Shown: positions 8,519 through 17,389, numbered from the stretch's first letter. The stretch is DNA of 64,000 nucleotides from Algoriphagus sp. TR-M9 (GCF_027594545.1 NZ_CP115160.1:2799001-2863000), one strand, 5' to 3'. Made by a program: numbers and translations. Notes: generated from the sequence alone by a model not told the origin.

Positions 8519-9706
8519 CTATTCAAAAAACAAGTCTATTATTTTATAGGCTAATGCAAACAAATCAGTGGTTTCTCCACTGCTGTTCATTGCCAATGCT
8601 ATACTTACATTATATTCTGGTAACAACATCAAAATAGCCGTGGATCCTACAGCAGTCCCTCCATGATGAACTACTATCACCTCTCTTCCATCAACAAACA
8701 CCTTTTTGCTAACGTCATTACGCCACCCCAAGGCATAGTTTTGCACATTCACCTCCCCGCTTTTTAATTCTACAGGGTTAAACAATAATTCTGTTGTAGT
8801 CGAATTAACTAATTTATAGTTTAAAATACCGTTGCCAAATTTGACCAGATCTGTCGGCGTGGATAGATAGCCACCTCCGGCCCATTTATTACTGTTATTA
8901 ACCGGATAGGATTTCTTGAAATAACTCTCTTCACTATCATAGAAAATCGCAGTGTTAGGAACTGGATCAAGTGCATTGTCCGGAATCGTATGTTGGAGGT
9001 TTAATGGCTCGAGTACTCTGCTTTGTATGAATTGATTATAACCCGTTTTTGATGCACCTTCCATCACCGCAGTCAGTAAAGTGTAATTAAAAGAACTATA
9101 GCTAAAATCCTGTCCAGAAGTGAAGAGAAGTTTATCATCTGCAAAAACGGAAACACTTTTTTCAGTGGTATTAAACTGGTCGTTGTTATAATACTCCCAA
9201 ATCGGAAAACAAAAACACATACCGTAGTTTCTTATTCCCGAGGTATGGGAAGCCAATTCTTTTACCGTTAGGTTGGCCAAATCACCAGAGACGTAGGTCA
9301 CGTAATCTCCTACAGTAGAATTTGGACTCAGAATTCTGTCTTGGAAAAGCAAGCCCAATCCCACTGAGGCGATGGTTTTCGAAACACTTCCAATTCTATA
9401 TTTGGTAGTGGTATCTGCCAAAAGATTGTTATCCAAATCAGAATAACCTATTGAATTTGACCATATTACTGAGTCACCCATGCCTATGGAGGCTGAGAGC
9501 GAAGGTGCATTTATAGTTTGGAATTCCCTTGCAAGCAATTCATCTGCTTTATTTCTGACAGAATCCAGATGGCTTATATCCGGATATAAACTCTGTCGGT
9601 TTAGCGTTATGGATCTGCCGAAATAATAAGTAAAGACTGGTTCAAAAAGAAAATAGGCAAGAATTACAATCGAAAATAAGCTAATAGTTAACACTATTTT
9701 TTTCAT
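8519..9706 (-). CDS. Serine hydrolase, beta-lactamase/penicillin-binding-protein-like (class C fold)
   Basis: 395 residues from the ATG chosen (a TTG five codons upstream is in frame but less likely). One N-terminal hydrophobic helix (about residues 3-24) anchors or exports the protein. The catalytic SxxK is SVSK at residues 107-110; the second motif region reads YSSFNY and the third box is HHGGTAVG, where class C enzymes often have HxG rather than KTG. The second motif differs from canonical YxN if YSS is the aligned triplet, so specificity could be esterase, D-aminopeptidase or peptidase rather than beta-lactamase. The gene stands alone, convergent with menD, between two identical hairpins, suggesting late insertion. 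Confidence 0.82.
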   Translation of the reverse strand: MKKIVLTISLFSIVILAYFLFEPVFTYYFGRSITLNRQSLYPDISHLDSVRNKADELLAREFQTINAPSLSASIGMGDSVIWSNSIGYSDLDNNLLADTTTKYRIGSVSKTIASVGLGLLFQDRILSPNSTVGDYVTYVSGDLANLTVKELASHTSGIRNYGMCFCFPIWEYYNNDQFNTTEKSVSVFADDKLLFTSGQDFSYSSFNYTLLTAVMEGASKTGYNQFIQSRVLEPLNLQHTIPDNALDPVPNTAIFYDSEESYFKKSYPVNNSNKWAGGGYLSTPTDLVKFGNGILNYKLVNSTTTELLFNPVELKSGEVNVQNYALGWRNDVSKKVFVDGREVIVVHHGGTAVGSTAILMLLPEYNVSIALAMNSSGETTDLFALAYKIIDLFFE

Positions 9707-9767
9707 TTGATTAATTATCAAAAGATGAAATGATTAAGAAAGAGTCGATGAAAAATAGCTGAATGGA

Positions 9768-10577
9768 TTATTGACTTTGAAACTCAGCTGAAAAAGTAGA
9801 ATCGGGAGAAGAAGTTCTCCCGATTTTATTTATTCCCCAAATCATAAATGCTAGTTCTCCAATCTCAAACATGGTCAAAGGAATCAGTGCGAAAAGGGCT
9901 CCTACCACTGAAAAGATCAATATTCCAGAAACTATTCCTAATCCGCCTAAAATCTGAGGGATATTAGACCAGAGGTTTTTATAGCATAGAAACCCGGCTC
10001 CTATAAATCCATAAGCAACACCAAATGTCCCTAGCTTAACGACATAATAATCTTCCATTCTAAAAGAAGATGTAGCAAGGGAAATCAAATCAATTGAATA
10101 CCAAATTCCATTTGCAATCAGCATCACCCAAAGTGCTATCTGAAGTATCTTGTTCGGAAAAGCTCCAGTCATTTTGATCAATCCAAAAAGGAATAAAGAA
10201 AATGTAATCATAACACCAACCTTCACTAATCCAAAGGTTAAAGAATTGGTATAACTTCCTTCCATCCACTCGACTTCCATACTAATATCAAAATAGCTCA
10301 AAAAGAAATAGATTAATCCTGCACCTAAACCTGTGTAAAGCCATGGAACTAATGACTTTGGATAAACAGGCTTCTTCTCCGATTCTATATTTTCCAACTG
10401 AGCTCCCAAAGCCTCAAAAAGTGCTTTGATCGTATAGCTCCTCGGAGTCACCTCCCCTGCTTCGATGCGCTGTATCGTGCGCACATTCAGGTTGCACATC
10501 TCGACCAACTCCTCCTGAGTCAATCCTTTTGCTTTTCTCATTTCAGAGATTTTCTTGCCTAATTCTGGTTGTTTCAT
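9768..10577 (-). CDS. XRE-family helix-turn-helix protein with a C-terminal membrane domain
   Basis: 269 residues from the ATG before KQPELGKKIS; the open frame continues 28 codons upstream, without helix-turn-helix content. Residues about 6-60 form the HTH (ISEMRKAKGLTQEELVEMCN then VRTIQRIEAGEVTPRSYT). From about residue 80 to the end there are five or so hydrophobic helices (for example YTGLGAGLIYFFLSYF, FGVAYGFIGAGFLCY). This HTH-plus-membrane architecture is common in Bacteroidota and likely links transcription to a membrane signal, but the signal is unknown. The last 15 or so codons run through the second copy of the men-terminator hairpin, so the original C-terminus may have differed. 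It follows the LysR gene by 126 bp on the same strand. Confidence 0.8.
   Translation of the reverse strand: MKQPELGKKISEMRKAKGLTQEELVEMCNLNVRTIQRIEAGEVTPRSYTIKALFEALGAQLENIESEKKPVYPKSLVPWLYTGLGAGLIYFFLSYFDISMEVEWMEGSYTNSLTFGLVKVGVMITFSLFLFGLIKMTGAFPNKILQIALWVMLIANGIWYSIDLISLATSSFRMEDYYVVKLGTFGVAYGFIGAGFLCYKNLWSNIPQILGGLGIVSGILIFSVVGALFALIPLTMFEIGELAFMIWGINKIGRTSSPDSTFSAEFQSQ
9803..9827. repeat. Second copy of the menD-terminator hairpin
   Basis: CGGGAGAAGAAGTTCTCCCG followed by ATTTT is identical to 8477-8501, and similarity extends some 15 bp upstream (AGCT-A-rich-AGAA). It lies within the 3' end of the XRE gene and could also act as a terminator on that strand, although the T-run there is interrupted. 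Confidence 0.85.
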
Positions 10578-10703
10578 CGTGTGTATAGTTTGATTTACCA
10601 TGGCAATTTCTGAGATTGAATTGTGACTTAAGGCGAAATAGGCTCGGTTTTGACCCGACATTTACCCGACTTTAGGGTTTAAAGGCTCAATTTAAGGATT
10701 TAG

Positions 10704-11570
10704 CTAGATCAAAGGCAAAACTTGCTTTAATGCAGGATTTCTATTTTCAGCCTTCCAAATCGCTGAAAGCTCCGTGAATTGCGGAATATTCGGAATCTGC
10801 ATAAATCGTACATTCAGTTCATATCCTTCTTTCAATGAAGTAGGCACAATCGCCACTCCCATTCCATTTTCCACTAGCTTGAAAATCGTCAACGCATGCA
10901 CGGATTTATGCCTGATTCTGGGAGAAAAACCTGCATCTCGACAAATCCCAATGATCTGCTCGTAATATAGATTGCTATAGTCCGAGGAGAAAAGCACAAA
11001 TGATTCGTTCTTAAACTGATTAACTGAAGTAAAATCTTGCGCTGTAATCGGATGATCTGTTGGCACCACCAGTGAAAAGCTATCTCGCAAAACCACCTTC
11101 ATTTCCAAATCACTCGGCACAGAAGCCAATCTTACAAAACCCAGATCCAGCTTATCTTTCTCAATCATTTCCACCTGAACAGCGTTACTAAGCTCTTCCA
11201 AACTCGTACTGATCAAGGGTTGTTGAGAATTCAATTTCGAAAGAAAATCCGGCAAAACCTGATTGGATGCCGATCCCAAAAAACCGATTCTTAATTCTCC
11301 GATTTTTCCTGCTGCTATCAACTTCAGCTGGCTTCTGGTCATCTCCAGATGATTGAGCACAAAATCAACCTCCCCTTTGAGGTAAGTCCCAGCCACCGTC
11401 AATGCCACATGTTTCTGATCTCGTTCAAATAACTGAACCTCCAGCATTTCTTCCAACTGCTTAATCTGTCGGCTCAATCCAGGTTGCGAAATAAACAAGC
11501 GCTCAGCTGCTTTCCGGAAATTCAACTCTTCTGCTACAGCCTTAAAATAATTCAGATGTCGTAACTCCAT
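10704..11570 (-). CDS. LysR-type transcriptional regulator, probable regulator of the hut genes
   Basis: 288 residues. The N-terminal winged HTH is classic LysR (LRHLNYFKAVAEELNFRKAA, then FISQPGLSRQIKQLE); residues about 90-288 are the periplasmic-binding-like effector domain (IGELRIGFLGSA, FSLVVPTDHPI). It is transcribed divergently from hutH, and a symmetric T-N11-A box begins right at its start codon, the usual arrangement for a LysR protein controlling both itself and its divergent target. The effector could be urocanate or histidine, by analogy with other hut regulators; that is an inference. Known hut regulators are usually HutC (GntR) or HutP, so a LysR here is worth noting. Confidence 0.88.
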   Translation of the reverse strand: MELRHLNYFKAVAEELNFRKAAERLFISQPGLSRQIKQLEEMLEVQLFERDQKHVALTVAGTYLKGEVDFVLNHLEMTRSQLKLIAAGKIGELRIGFLGSASNQVLPDFLSKLNSQQPLISTSLEELSNAVQVEMIEKDKLDLGFVRLASVPSDLEMKVVLRDSFSLVVPTDHPITAQDFTSVNQFKNESFVLFSSDYSNLYYEQIIGICRDAGFSPRIRHKSVHALTIFKLVENGMGVAIVPTSLKEGYELNVRFMQIPNIPQFTELSAIWKAENRNPALKQVLPLI

Positions 11571-11587
11571 GATACCTCAAAGGTATC
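11571..11587. promoter_or_regulatory. Candidate LysR-binding dyad (T-N11-A) between lysR and hutH
   Basis: GATACCTCAAAGGTATC is a perfect inverted repeat (GATACC / GGTATC, 5-bp spacer) and contains ATAC-N7-GTAT, the T-N11-A shape expected for LysR proteins. It abuts the LysR start codon and lies about 45 bp before the hutH -7 element. Confidence 0.6.
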
Positions 11588-11631
11588 ACATAATGATAAA
11601 ATTGATATCAAAAATCATCATTAAGGCTTGG

Positions 11632-11639
11632 TATCTTTG
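11632..11639 (+). promoter_or_regulatory. Probable -7 element of hutH
   Basis: TATCTTTG matches TAnnTTTG exactly; its last base is 31 bp before the chosen hutH ATG, giving a leader of about 25 nt. The location downstream of the LysR dyad fits activation. A TTG at 11602-11604 is 27 bp upstream, longer than usual. Confidence 0.5.
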
Positions 11640-11670
11640 TAGAGACCCTAGAATATTTACACAACTATTA

Positions 11671-13236
11671 ATGGAAACTTTCAAATACGGATTAGACCAA
11701 CTGACTGCCGGCATAGCTTTAAAGCTAGCGAGGAAAGAACTCAAAGGAATTCTAAGCCCTGAAACCCGGGAAAAAGTTCAAGCTTCTTCCCAAGCAGTTG
11801 CCAATATTGCTAACCGTGAAAAGGCAGTTTACGGTATCAATACAGGTTTCGGTCCTCTTTGCACCAGCAAAATTTCCGCTGCTGACACGCAGACCTTACA
11901 GGAAAATCTCCTAAAAAGTCATGCCGTAGGTTTGGGAGAGCCTGTGGCAATCGAAATCTCCAAACTCATGCTTGTGTTGAAGCTACAGGCCTTGGCTCAG
12001 GGATTTTCAGGGATTCGACTGGAAACCTTGGATCGAATGATTTGGATGTTGGAAAATGAGGTGATTCCAGTCGTTCCCATCCAAGGGTCAGTTGGCGCAT
12101 CCGGTGATTTAGCTCCACTTTCTCATTTGTTTTTGCCTTTGCTTGGACTTGGCAAGGTTCATTTCGAAGGAAAGATACAACGAACATCCGCAGTTTTTGA
12201 GAAGCTAGAAATGAATGCACTTTCTCTTGGGCCAAAAGAAGGATTGGCCCTAATCAACGGAACGCAATTCATGGCGGCATACGGAGTAAAAATCGTAGAT
12301 CGCCTGCATAATTTGCTTGTGCATGCTGACATTACCGGAGCAATGATGATTGAGGGATTGATGGGTTCGATCAAACCATTTTCTCCAGAATTGCATCAGC
12401 TTAGACCTTTCGCAGGAAATCAGCATGTAGCTCAGACTATCCTGAACTTACTTCATGAGTCCGAAATCGTTAATTCCCATTTGGATTGCGCCCGAGTACA
12501 AGATCCCTATTCTTTGCGATGCATGCCGCAAGTCCATGGGGCATCGAGAAATGCTTGGTTGCACTTGAAAGAGGCTATCGAAACAGAAATAAATTCTGTT
12601 ACAGACAATCCTGTTGTTTTCAGTGAAGATCACACGATTTCAGGAGGTAGTTTTCATGGCCAACCCATCGCTTTGCCCTTGGATTATTCCTGCCTTGCTG
12701 CATCCGAATTAGGGAATATTTCAGATCGAAGAATCTATCTTTCCCTAGAAGGAGATACGCCTGGAGTTCCAAAATTGCTTTTGAAAGAAACCGGTTTGAA
12801 TTCCGGTTTGATGATCCCACAATACACAACAGCGGCTTTGGCATCAGAAAACAAAGGACTTTGCTTTCCTGCATCTGCGGACAGTATCCCTACCTCATTG
12901 GGGCAGGAAGACCATGTGAGTATGGGTTCGATAGGTGCTAGAAAAGCTTTGCGAGTAATTGAGAATGTGGAGAAAATCTTGGGAATTGAGTTGTTCTACG
13001 CTGCTCAGGCTATGGACTTTCACGCTCCTTTGAAATCAGGAAAAGTAATGACCGCGATTCATGAGCACGTCCGAACCAAAATCACTCCTGTCATTAATGA
13101 TCGGGTGATGACTGAGGATATGGAAGTGGCAATCGAGATGATTCAAAGTGGCGAGTTGATTGCTATTTCTAATCAGGTAGCCAAAGAAGAAGGTTTGCCT
13201 TTTGAGACGGAGTGGAGTGAATTATTTAGCTTATAA
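11671..13236 (+). CDS. hutH: Histidine ammonia-lyase HutH
   Basis: Deaminates L-histidine to urocanate, first step of histidine catabolism. 521 residues from the ATG before ETFKYGLDQLTAG; the open frame extends 34 codons upstream, but those codons would overlap the promoter and LysR box, so the inner ATG is preferred. The MIO cofactor-forming triad Ala-Ser-Gly is present in SVGASGDLAPLSH. Other family signatures: YGINTGFG near the N-terminus, IEGLMGS, and QEDHVSMGS. Phenylalanine/tyrosine ammonia-lyases share the fold, but the hutI, hutU and hutG genes downstream settle the substrate as histidine. Confidence 0.96.
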   Translation: METFKYGLDQLTAGIALKLARKELKGILSPETREKVQASSQAVANIANREKAVYGINTGFGPLCTSKISAADTQTLQENLLKSHAVGLGEPVAIEISKLMLVLKLQALAQGFSGIRLETLDRMIWMLENEVIPVVPIQGSVGASGDLAPLSHLFLPLLGLGKVHFEGKIQRTSAVFEKLEMNALSLGPKEGLALINGTQFMAAYGVKIVDRLHNLLVHADITGAMMIEGLMGSIKPFSPELHQLRPFAGNQHVAQTILNLLHESEIVNSHLDCARVQDPYSLRCMPQVHGASRNAWLHLKEAIETEINSVTDNPVVFSEDHTISGGSFHGQPIALPLDYSCLAASELGNISDRRIYLSLEGDTPGVPKLLLKETGLNSGLMIPQYTTAALASENKGLCFPASADSIPTSLGQEDHVSMGSIGARKALRVIENVEKILGIELFYAAQAMDFHAPLKSGKVMTAIHEHVRTKITPVINDRVMTEDMEVAIEMIQSGELIAISNQVAKEEGLPFETEWSELFSL

Positions 13237-13261
13237 AATTGCTAGCGGAAAGGTGATTTTG

Positions 13262-13357
13262 CCCGCAGATTGGTGCAGAAAAAGACCCAGATTTCCGCTG
13301 ATTAATAGTAAAAATCTGCGCTTTTATCTGCGCCCCTTATCAGCGTAAATCTGCGGG
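13262..13357. repeat. Imperfect palindromic intergenic element between hutH and hutI
   Basis: Outer arms CCCGCAGATT (13262-13271) and AATCTGCGGG (13348-13357), inner arms CGCTGAT (13296) and ATCAGCG (13339), plus extra ATCTGCG copies between them. The segment should fold as a long hairpin and resembles REP-like 'AATCTGCG' elements scattered in Bacteroidota genomes. It could cause partial termination or stabilise hutH mRNA. Confidence 0.6.
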
Positions 13358-13401
13358 AAACTAATAGATACAACGGTGGTCTTTCTAAAAACCTACACAT
13401 C

Positions 13402-14634
13402 ATGAAAAAACTAATCGGCCCTATATCACAACTATTGACTCTAGACAAACTCCCGTTAAAAGGTGCGTTGAAAGATGAGCAATTGGAGATTTTAGAAAAT
13501 GCAGGGATTTTGATTGAGGATGAAAAGATTCTGGAAGTAGGGACTTTCTCTGATCTTATGAAGAAAGCTAATTCACTGAACGCTGAAATCATTGAGCTAA
13601 AAGGAGATTTTGTGGCTCTTCCAGGTTGGATCGATTGTCACACGCATATTTGTTTTGGAGGGACACGGGCGCAAGATTTTGCCATGAGGAATGCTGGTAA
13701 ATCCTACTTGGAAATCGCTGAAGCTGGAGGTGGAATTTGGGATACAGTAACCCAAACTAGAAAACTCACGCAATCAGAACTTGCAGACCGAACTATTTCA
13801 AATGCAAATAGACATCTAAGCGAAGGAGTGACGACAATCGAAGTCAAGAGTGGTTATGGTCTAAATGTAGCCGAAGAACTCAAAATGCTTCGTGCCATCA
13901 AACAAGCGTGTCAAGAAACCAAAGCTGACTTAATCCCAACTTGCTTGGCAGCTCATGTGAAACCTAGGGATTTTGAGGGCACAAATCAAGAATACCTGGA
14001 AATGATTTCTGAGGAGCTCTTTCCAATTCTCAAATCAGAGAATCTTGCAGACAGGATAGATTCATTTGTCGAAAAAAGCGCTTTTTCTCCAGAAGAAATA
14101 GACAGCTATTACCAAAAAGCAAAAGATTTAGGCTTCGATCTTACTGTTCATGCCGATCAATTCACTAAAGGCGGATCTACAGTTGCCGTGAAATTCAAAG
14201 CTAAATCCGCAGACCATTTGGAGGCTTCGACTGAAAAAGAAATAGCCCTTTTAGCGAATTCAAAAACCGTTGCAGTTGCTCTTCCGGGAGCTTCAATTGG
14301 ACTAGGCTGTGCTTTCACTCCTGCCCGCAAAATCCTAGATCAAGGTGGTTCTTTGGCAATTGGAAGTGACTGGAATCCAGGTTCCGCTCCCATGGGAGAT
14401 TTGCTAACACAGGCTTCCATTTTAGCAACTTTCGAGAAACTCAGTTCCGCAGAAGTTCTTTCAGCACTGACTTCCCGTGCAGCTTGGGCTTTAGGATTGG
14501 AAGACAGAGGAGTATTGAAAACTGGTCTTTTAGCTGACTTCAACCTTTTCCCAACTTCAGATTATAGAGAAATCCTTTATCACCAAGGGAAATTGAAACC
14601 TGCACAGGTGTGGAAAAAAGGTGTTAAGATTTAA
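13402..14634 (+). CDS. hutI: Imidazolonepropionase HutI
   Basis: Hydrolyses 4-imidazolone-5-propionate to N-formimidoyl-L-glutamate, third step of the pathway. 410 residues of the amidohydrolase superfamily. Metal ligands appear in WIDCHTHICFGG (HxH), LAAHVKP, VHADQFTKGG and the aspartate of IGSDWNPGSAP; RAWALGLEDRGVLKTGLLAD is the usual C-terminal amidohydrolase strand. The ATG is preceded by the palindromic hutH-hutI spacer of 165 bp. Order hutH-hutI-hutU-hutG does not follow reaction order but all four enzymes are complete. Confidence 0.96.
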   Translation: MKKLIGPISQLLTLDKLPLKGALKDEQLEILENAGILIEDEKILEVGTFSDLMKKANSLNAEIIELKGDFVALPGWIDCHTHICFGGTRAQDFAMRNAGKSYLEIAEAGGGIWDTVTQTRKLTQSELADRTISNANRHLSEGVTTIEVKSGYGLNVAEELKMLRAIKQACQETKADLIPTCLAAHVKPRDFEGTNQEYLEMISEELFPILKSENLADRIDSFVEKSAFSPEEIDSYYQKAKDLGFDLTVHADQFTKGGSTVAVKFKAKSADHLEASTEKEIALLANSKTVAVALPGASIGLGCAFTPARKILDQGGSLAIGSDWNPGSAPMGDLLTQASILATFEKLSSAEVLSALTSRAAWALGLEDRGVLKTGLLADFNLFPTSDYREILYHQGKLKPAQVWKKGVKI

Positions 14635-14763
14635 GACAATAGACTTAAGACATTAGATGTTAGACTCAAGATTATAGACTTTAGACATAAGAGTCCATAA
14701 TATATCAGTACGGGTGAGGTTCAAATAAAGCTCGTAATTCGTAAATCCCAAATCGTAAATACA
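14635..14763. repeat. AT-rich degenerate tandem spacer between hutI and hutU
   Basis: The first 60 bp repeats variants of TTAGAC/TAAGAC (ttaagacattag, gttagactcaag, tagactttagac), then come two ATCGTAAAT-like words (taattcgtaaat, aaatcgtaaat). No ORF or terminator is seen. This kind of spacer recurs in Bacteroidota and carries no obvious function. Confidence 0.5.
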
Positions 14764-16770
14764 ATGAATTTCCAAGAGCAAATATCCCAAGGCATTCCTT
14801 CTCAACTTCCTTCAAAAAGATCCCGAAACACAACTTTGAGCCATGCTCCTAAGCGCAAGGATATTCTTTCGATAGAAGAGAAAAAACTGGCTTTGAGGAA
14901 TGCACTGCGCTATTTCCCTAAAGAATGGCATGCGGAATTGGCAAGTGAATTTTTAGCAGAATTGAAGGATTTTGGCAGAATCTATATGTACCGATTTATG
15001 CCGGATTACGAAATGCGGGCAAGACCTATCGAAGACTATCCAGCCAGGTCAAAACAAGCAGCGGCAATTATGCTAATGATTCAGAACAACCTGGATCCGG
15101 CGGTCGCTCAGCACCCTGAAGAATTGATCACTTACGGTGGAAATGGAGCAGTTTTCCAAAACTGGGCTCAATATCTTTTGGTGATGAAATATCTATCTGA
15201 GATGAGCGATGAGCAGACTTTGCATATCTATTCAGGCCATCCCATGGGCCTTTTCCCTTCATCCAAAGAGGGTCCAAGAGTTGTCGTAACCAATGGGATG
15301 ATGATTCCGAATTACTCCAAGCCGGATGATTGGGAGAAATTCAATGCATTGGGTGTGACGCAATACGGACAAATGACTGCTGGTTCATTTATGTACATTG
15401 GTCCACAAGGAATTGTGCACGGCACTACCATCACCGTGATGAATGCTTTTCGCAAAAAACTGAAAGCAGGAGAAACGCCAGCAGGAAAACTATTTTTGAC
15501 AGCTGGTTTGGGCGGAATGAGTGGCGCTCAACCGAAAGCTGGGAATATCGCAGGTTGTATCACTATTTGCGCTGAGGTGAATCCTGCCGCAGCGAGGAAA
15601 AGACATGAGCAAGGATGGGTGGATGAATTAATTGAAAATTTGGATGAACTGGTTCTCCGTACGCAACTAGCTAAGCGTAACAAAGAGGTCGTCTCTCTGG
15701 CTTTCATAGGGAATATCGTGGATGTCTGGGAGCGATTTGACCAAGAAGAAATTTTCGTGGAATTGGGTTCTGACCAGACATCACTTCATAATCCTTGGGC
15801 TGGAGGTTATTATCCTATTGGACTTTCTTTCGAAGAATCGAATCAACTAATGGCAAAAGATCCAGAGGCCTTCAAAGGTAAAGTTCAGGAGAGCCTACAA
15901 AGACATGCTGCTTCGATCAACAAGCATGTTGCAAAGGGAACCTACTTTTTCGATTACGGGAATGCTTTTTTGCTGGAAGCTTCAAGAGCTGGAGCAGATG
16001 TGATGGCTGAGAATGGAATCGATTTCCGATATCCTTCCTATGTGCAGGACATTTTGGGACCTATGTGTTTCGATTATGGTTTCGGTCCATTCCGATGGGT
16101 TTGTACCTCTGGCAAAGCCGAAGATTTGAGAAAATCAGATCAGATTGCCGCAAGAGTTTTGAAAGAAATCATGCAGAATTCCCCGGAATCCATCCAACAG
16201 CAAATGCAGGATAATATCACTTGGATAGAAGAAGCTGAGAAGAACAAATTGGTCGTTGGCTCTCAGGCAAGAATCCTTTATGCTGATGCTGAAGGCAGAG
16301 CAAAAATCGCCAAAGCATTCAACGATGCAATTCTATCTGGAGAGATTTCTGCTCCGATTGTGCTGGGTCGAGATCATCATGATGTAAGCGGGACAGATTC
16401 ACCTTACCGTGAAACAAGCAATATCTACGATGGCAGTAAGTTTACCGCAGATATGGCTATTCATAATGTGATTGGAGATAGTTTTAGAGGAGCAACCTGG
16501 ATTTCGATCCACAATGGTGGCGGTGTAGGCTGGGGAGAAGTGATGAATGGAGGTTTCGGGATGGTACTAGACGGATCAGAGGATGCAGAAAGAAAACTGA
16601 AATCCATGCTTTTTTACGATGTAAATAATGGAATTGCCCGAAGAGCTTGGGCTAGAAATTCAGGGTCTTTGGAAGCGATTCAAAGGGAAATGGATAGAAG
16701 TCCAGGATTGAAGGTCACCATTCCAAATTTGGTGGATGAGGAAATTATTAGCTCTATTTGGGAAGAATAG
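14764..16770 (+). CDS. hutU: Urocanate hydratase HutU
   Basis: Adds water to urocanate to form imidazolonepropionate using tightly bound NAD+. 668 residues, about 100 longer than the proteobacterial enzyme, in line with the longer Bacteroidota form. The NAD-binding glycine-rich loop is TAGLGGMSGAQPKAG; YGGNGAVFQNWAQY near residue 120 is a family signature, and the active-site region is DYGFGPFRWVCTSGK. DHHDVSGTDSPYRET and HNGGGVGWGEV near the end are also conserved. Its 3' end overlaps the convergent Uma2 gene by 17 bp, so transcription of hutU runs into that gene from behind. Confidence 0.96.
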   Translation: MNFQEQISQGIPSQLPSKRSRNTTLSHAPKRKDILSIEEKKLALRNALRYFPKEWHAELASEFLAELKDFGRIYMYRFMPDYEMRARPIEDYPARSKQAAAIMLMIQNNLDPAVAQHPEELITYGGNGAVFQNWAQYLLVMKYLSEMSDEQTLHIYSGHPMGLFPSSKEGPRVVVTNGMMIPNYSKPDDWEKFNALGVTQYGQMTAGSFMYIGPQGIVHGTTITVMNAFRKKLKAGETPAGKLFLTAGLGGMSGAQPKAGNIAGCITICAEVNPAAARKRHEQGWVDELIENLDELVLRTQLAKRNKEVVSLAFIGNIVDVWERFDQEEIFVELGSDQTSLHNPWAGGYYPIGLSFEESNQLMAKDPEAFKGKVQESLQRHAASINKHVAKGTYFFDYGNAFLLEASRAGADVMAENGIDFRYPSYVQDILGPMCFDYGFGPFRWVCTSGKAEDLRKSDQIAARVLKEIMQNSPESIQQQMQDNITWIEEAEKNKLVVGSQARILYADAEGRAKIAKAFNDAILSGEISAPIVLGRDHHDVSGTDSPYRETSNIYDGSKFTADMAIHNVIGDSFRGATWISIHNGGGVGWGEVMNGGFGMVLDGSEDAERKLKSMLFYDVNNGIARRAWARNSGSLEAIQREMDRSPGLKVTIPNLVDEEIISSIWEE

Positions 16771-17389
16771 AATTGTCAAAAACCTTTTCCATATCAAGAA
16801 AGAAGCCCTCAATCACCGTAGAGTGAAAAACATCACCTGTGGTAAAAAGGCGTGACGATTGAAATTTCGTATTAACCAAAGTATAAACCATCAAAGAGCA
16901 ATCTTTAGGATGAACCACCCAATATTCACGCACTCCAAATTCTTCATATAATTTATACTTGTCTTGAAGTTCCACTCGGCTATTTCCGTTAGATATAATT
17001 TCTACGATTAAATCAGGCGCGCCAAAACAGCCATAATCATCTAATTTATCAGAATCATAGATCACGTAAATATCTGGCTGAACTACTGACTCAATCATTG
17101 AGTAATCATGATTTTTTGAGAGCCTTATATCAAAAGGTGCTTGATAAACATGAGCGGTTCCTTTGGTCAAAAAGGTATGAATTTGGCAAATAATTTCACC
17201 TAAAACCTCTTGATGTCGAAGTCGTGGGAATGGTGGTTTAGCGAATACCTTCCCCTTGATCAACTCAACAATCTCCTCATAATCCCATTTGAGATAATCA
17301 GCATAAGAATACCCTCCAAAGGAACTACTTGGCTCCTCAAAAGCATCCAGATCTATATTCTCTTTCTGAGGAATTCTATATTCTTTCAT
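16754..17389 (-). CDS. Uma2-family (DUF820) putative restriction-endonuclease-fold protein
   Basis: 211 residues. The PD-(D/E)XK-like core of the Uma2 family is visible: VVQPDIYVIYDSDKL, then APDLIVEIISNGNSRVELQDKYKLYEEFGVREYWVVHP, read here as two adjoining motif pieces with catalytic D, E and K. Members are abundant in cyanobacteria and Bacteroidota; the biological role is unclear and no partner gene is apparent. It sits opposite in strand between hutU and hutG, with its C-terminus overlapping hutU, so it splits the hut cluster and probably arrived later. Confidence 0.85.
   Translation of the reverse strand: MKEYRIPQKENIDLDAFEEPSSSFGGYSYADYLKWDYEEIVELIKGKVFAKPPFPRLRHQEVLGEIICQIHTFLTKGTAHVYQAPFDIRLSKNHDYSMIESVVQPDIYVIYDSDKLDDYGCFGAPDLIVEIISNGNSRVELQDKYKLYEEFGVREYWVVHPKDCSLMVYTLVNTKFQSSRLFTTGDVFHSTVIEGFFLDMEKVFDNSILPK

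Noticed and set aside
11569..11670. 34-codon N-terminal extension of hutH
   Set aside because: It covers the LysR dyad and the TATCTTTG promoter box and lacks HutH similarity.
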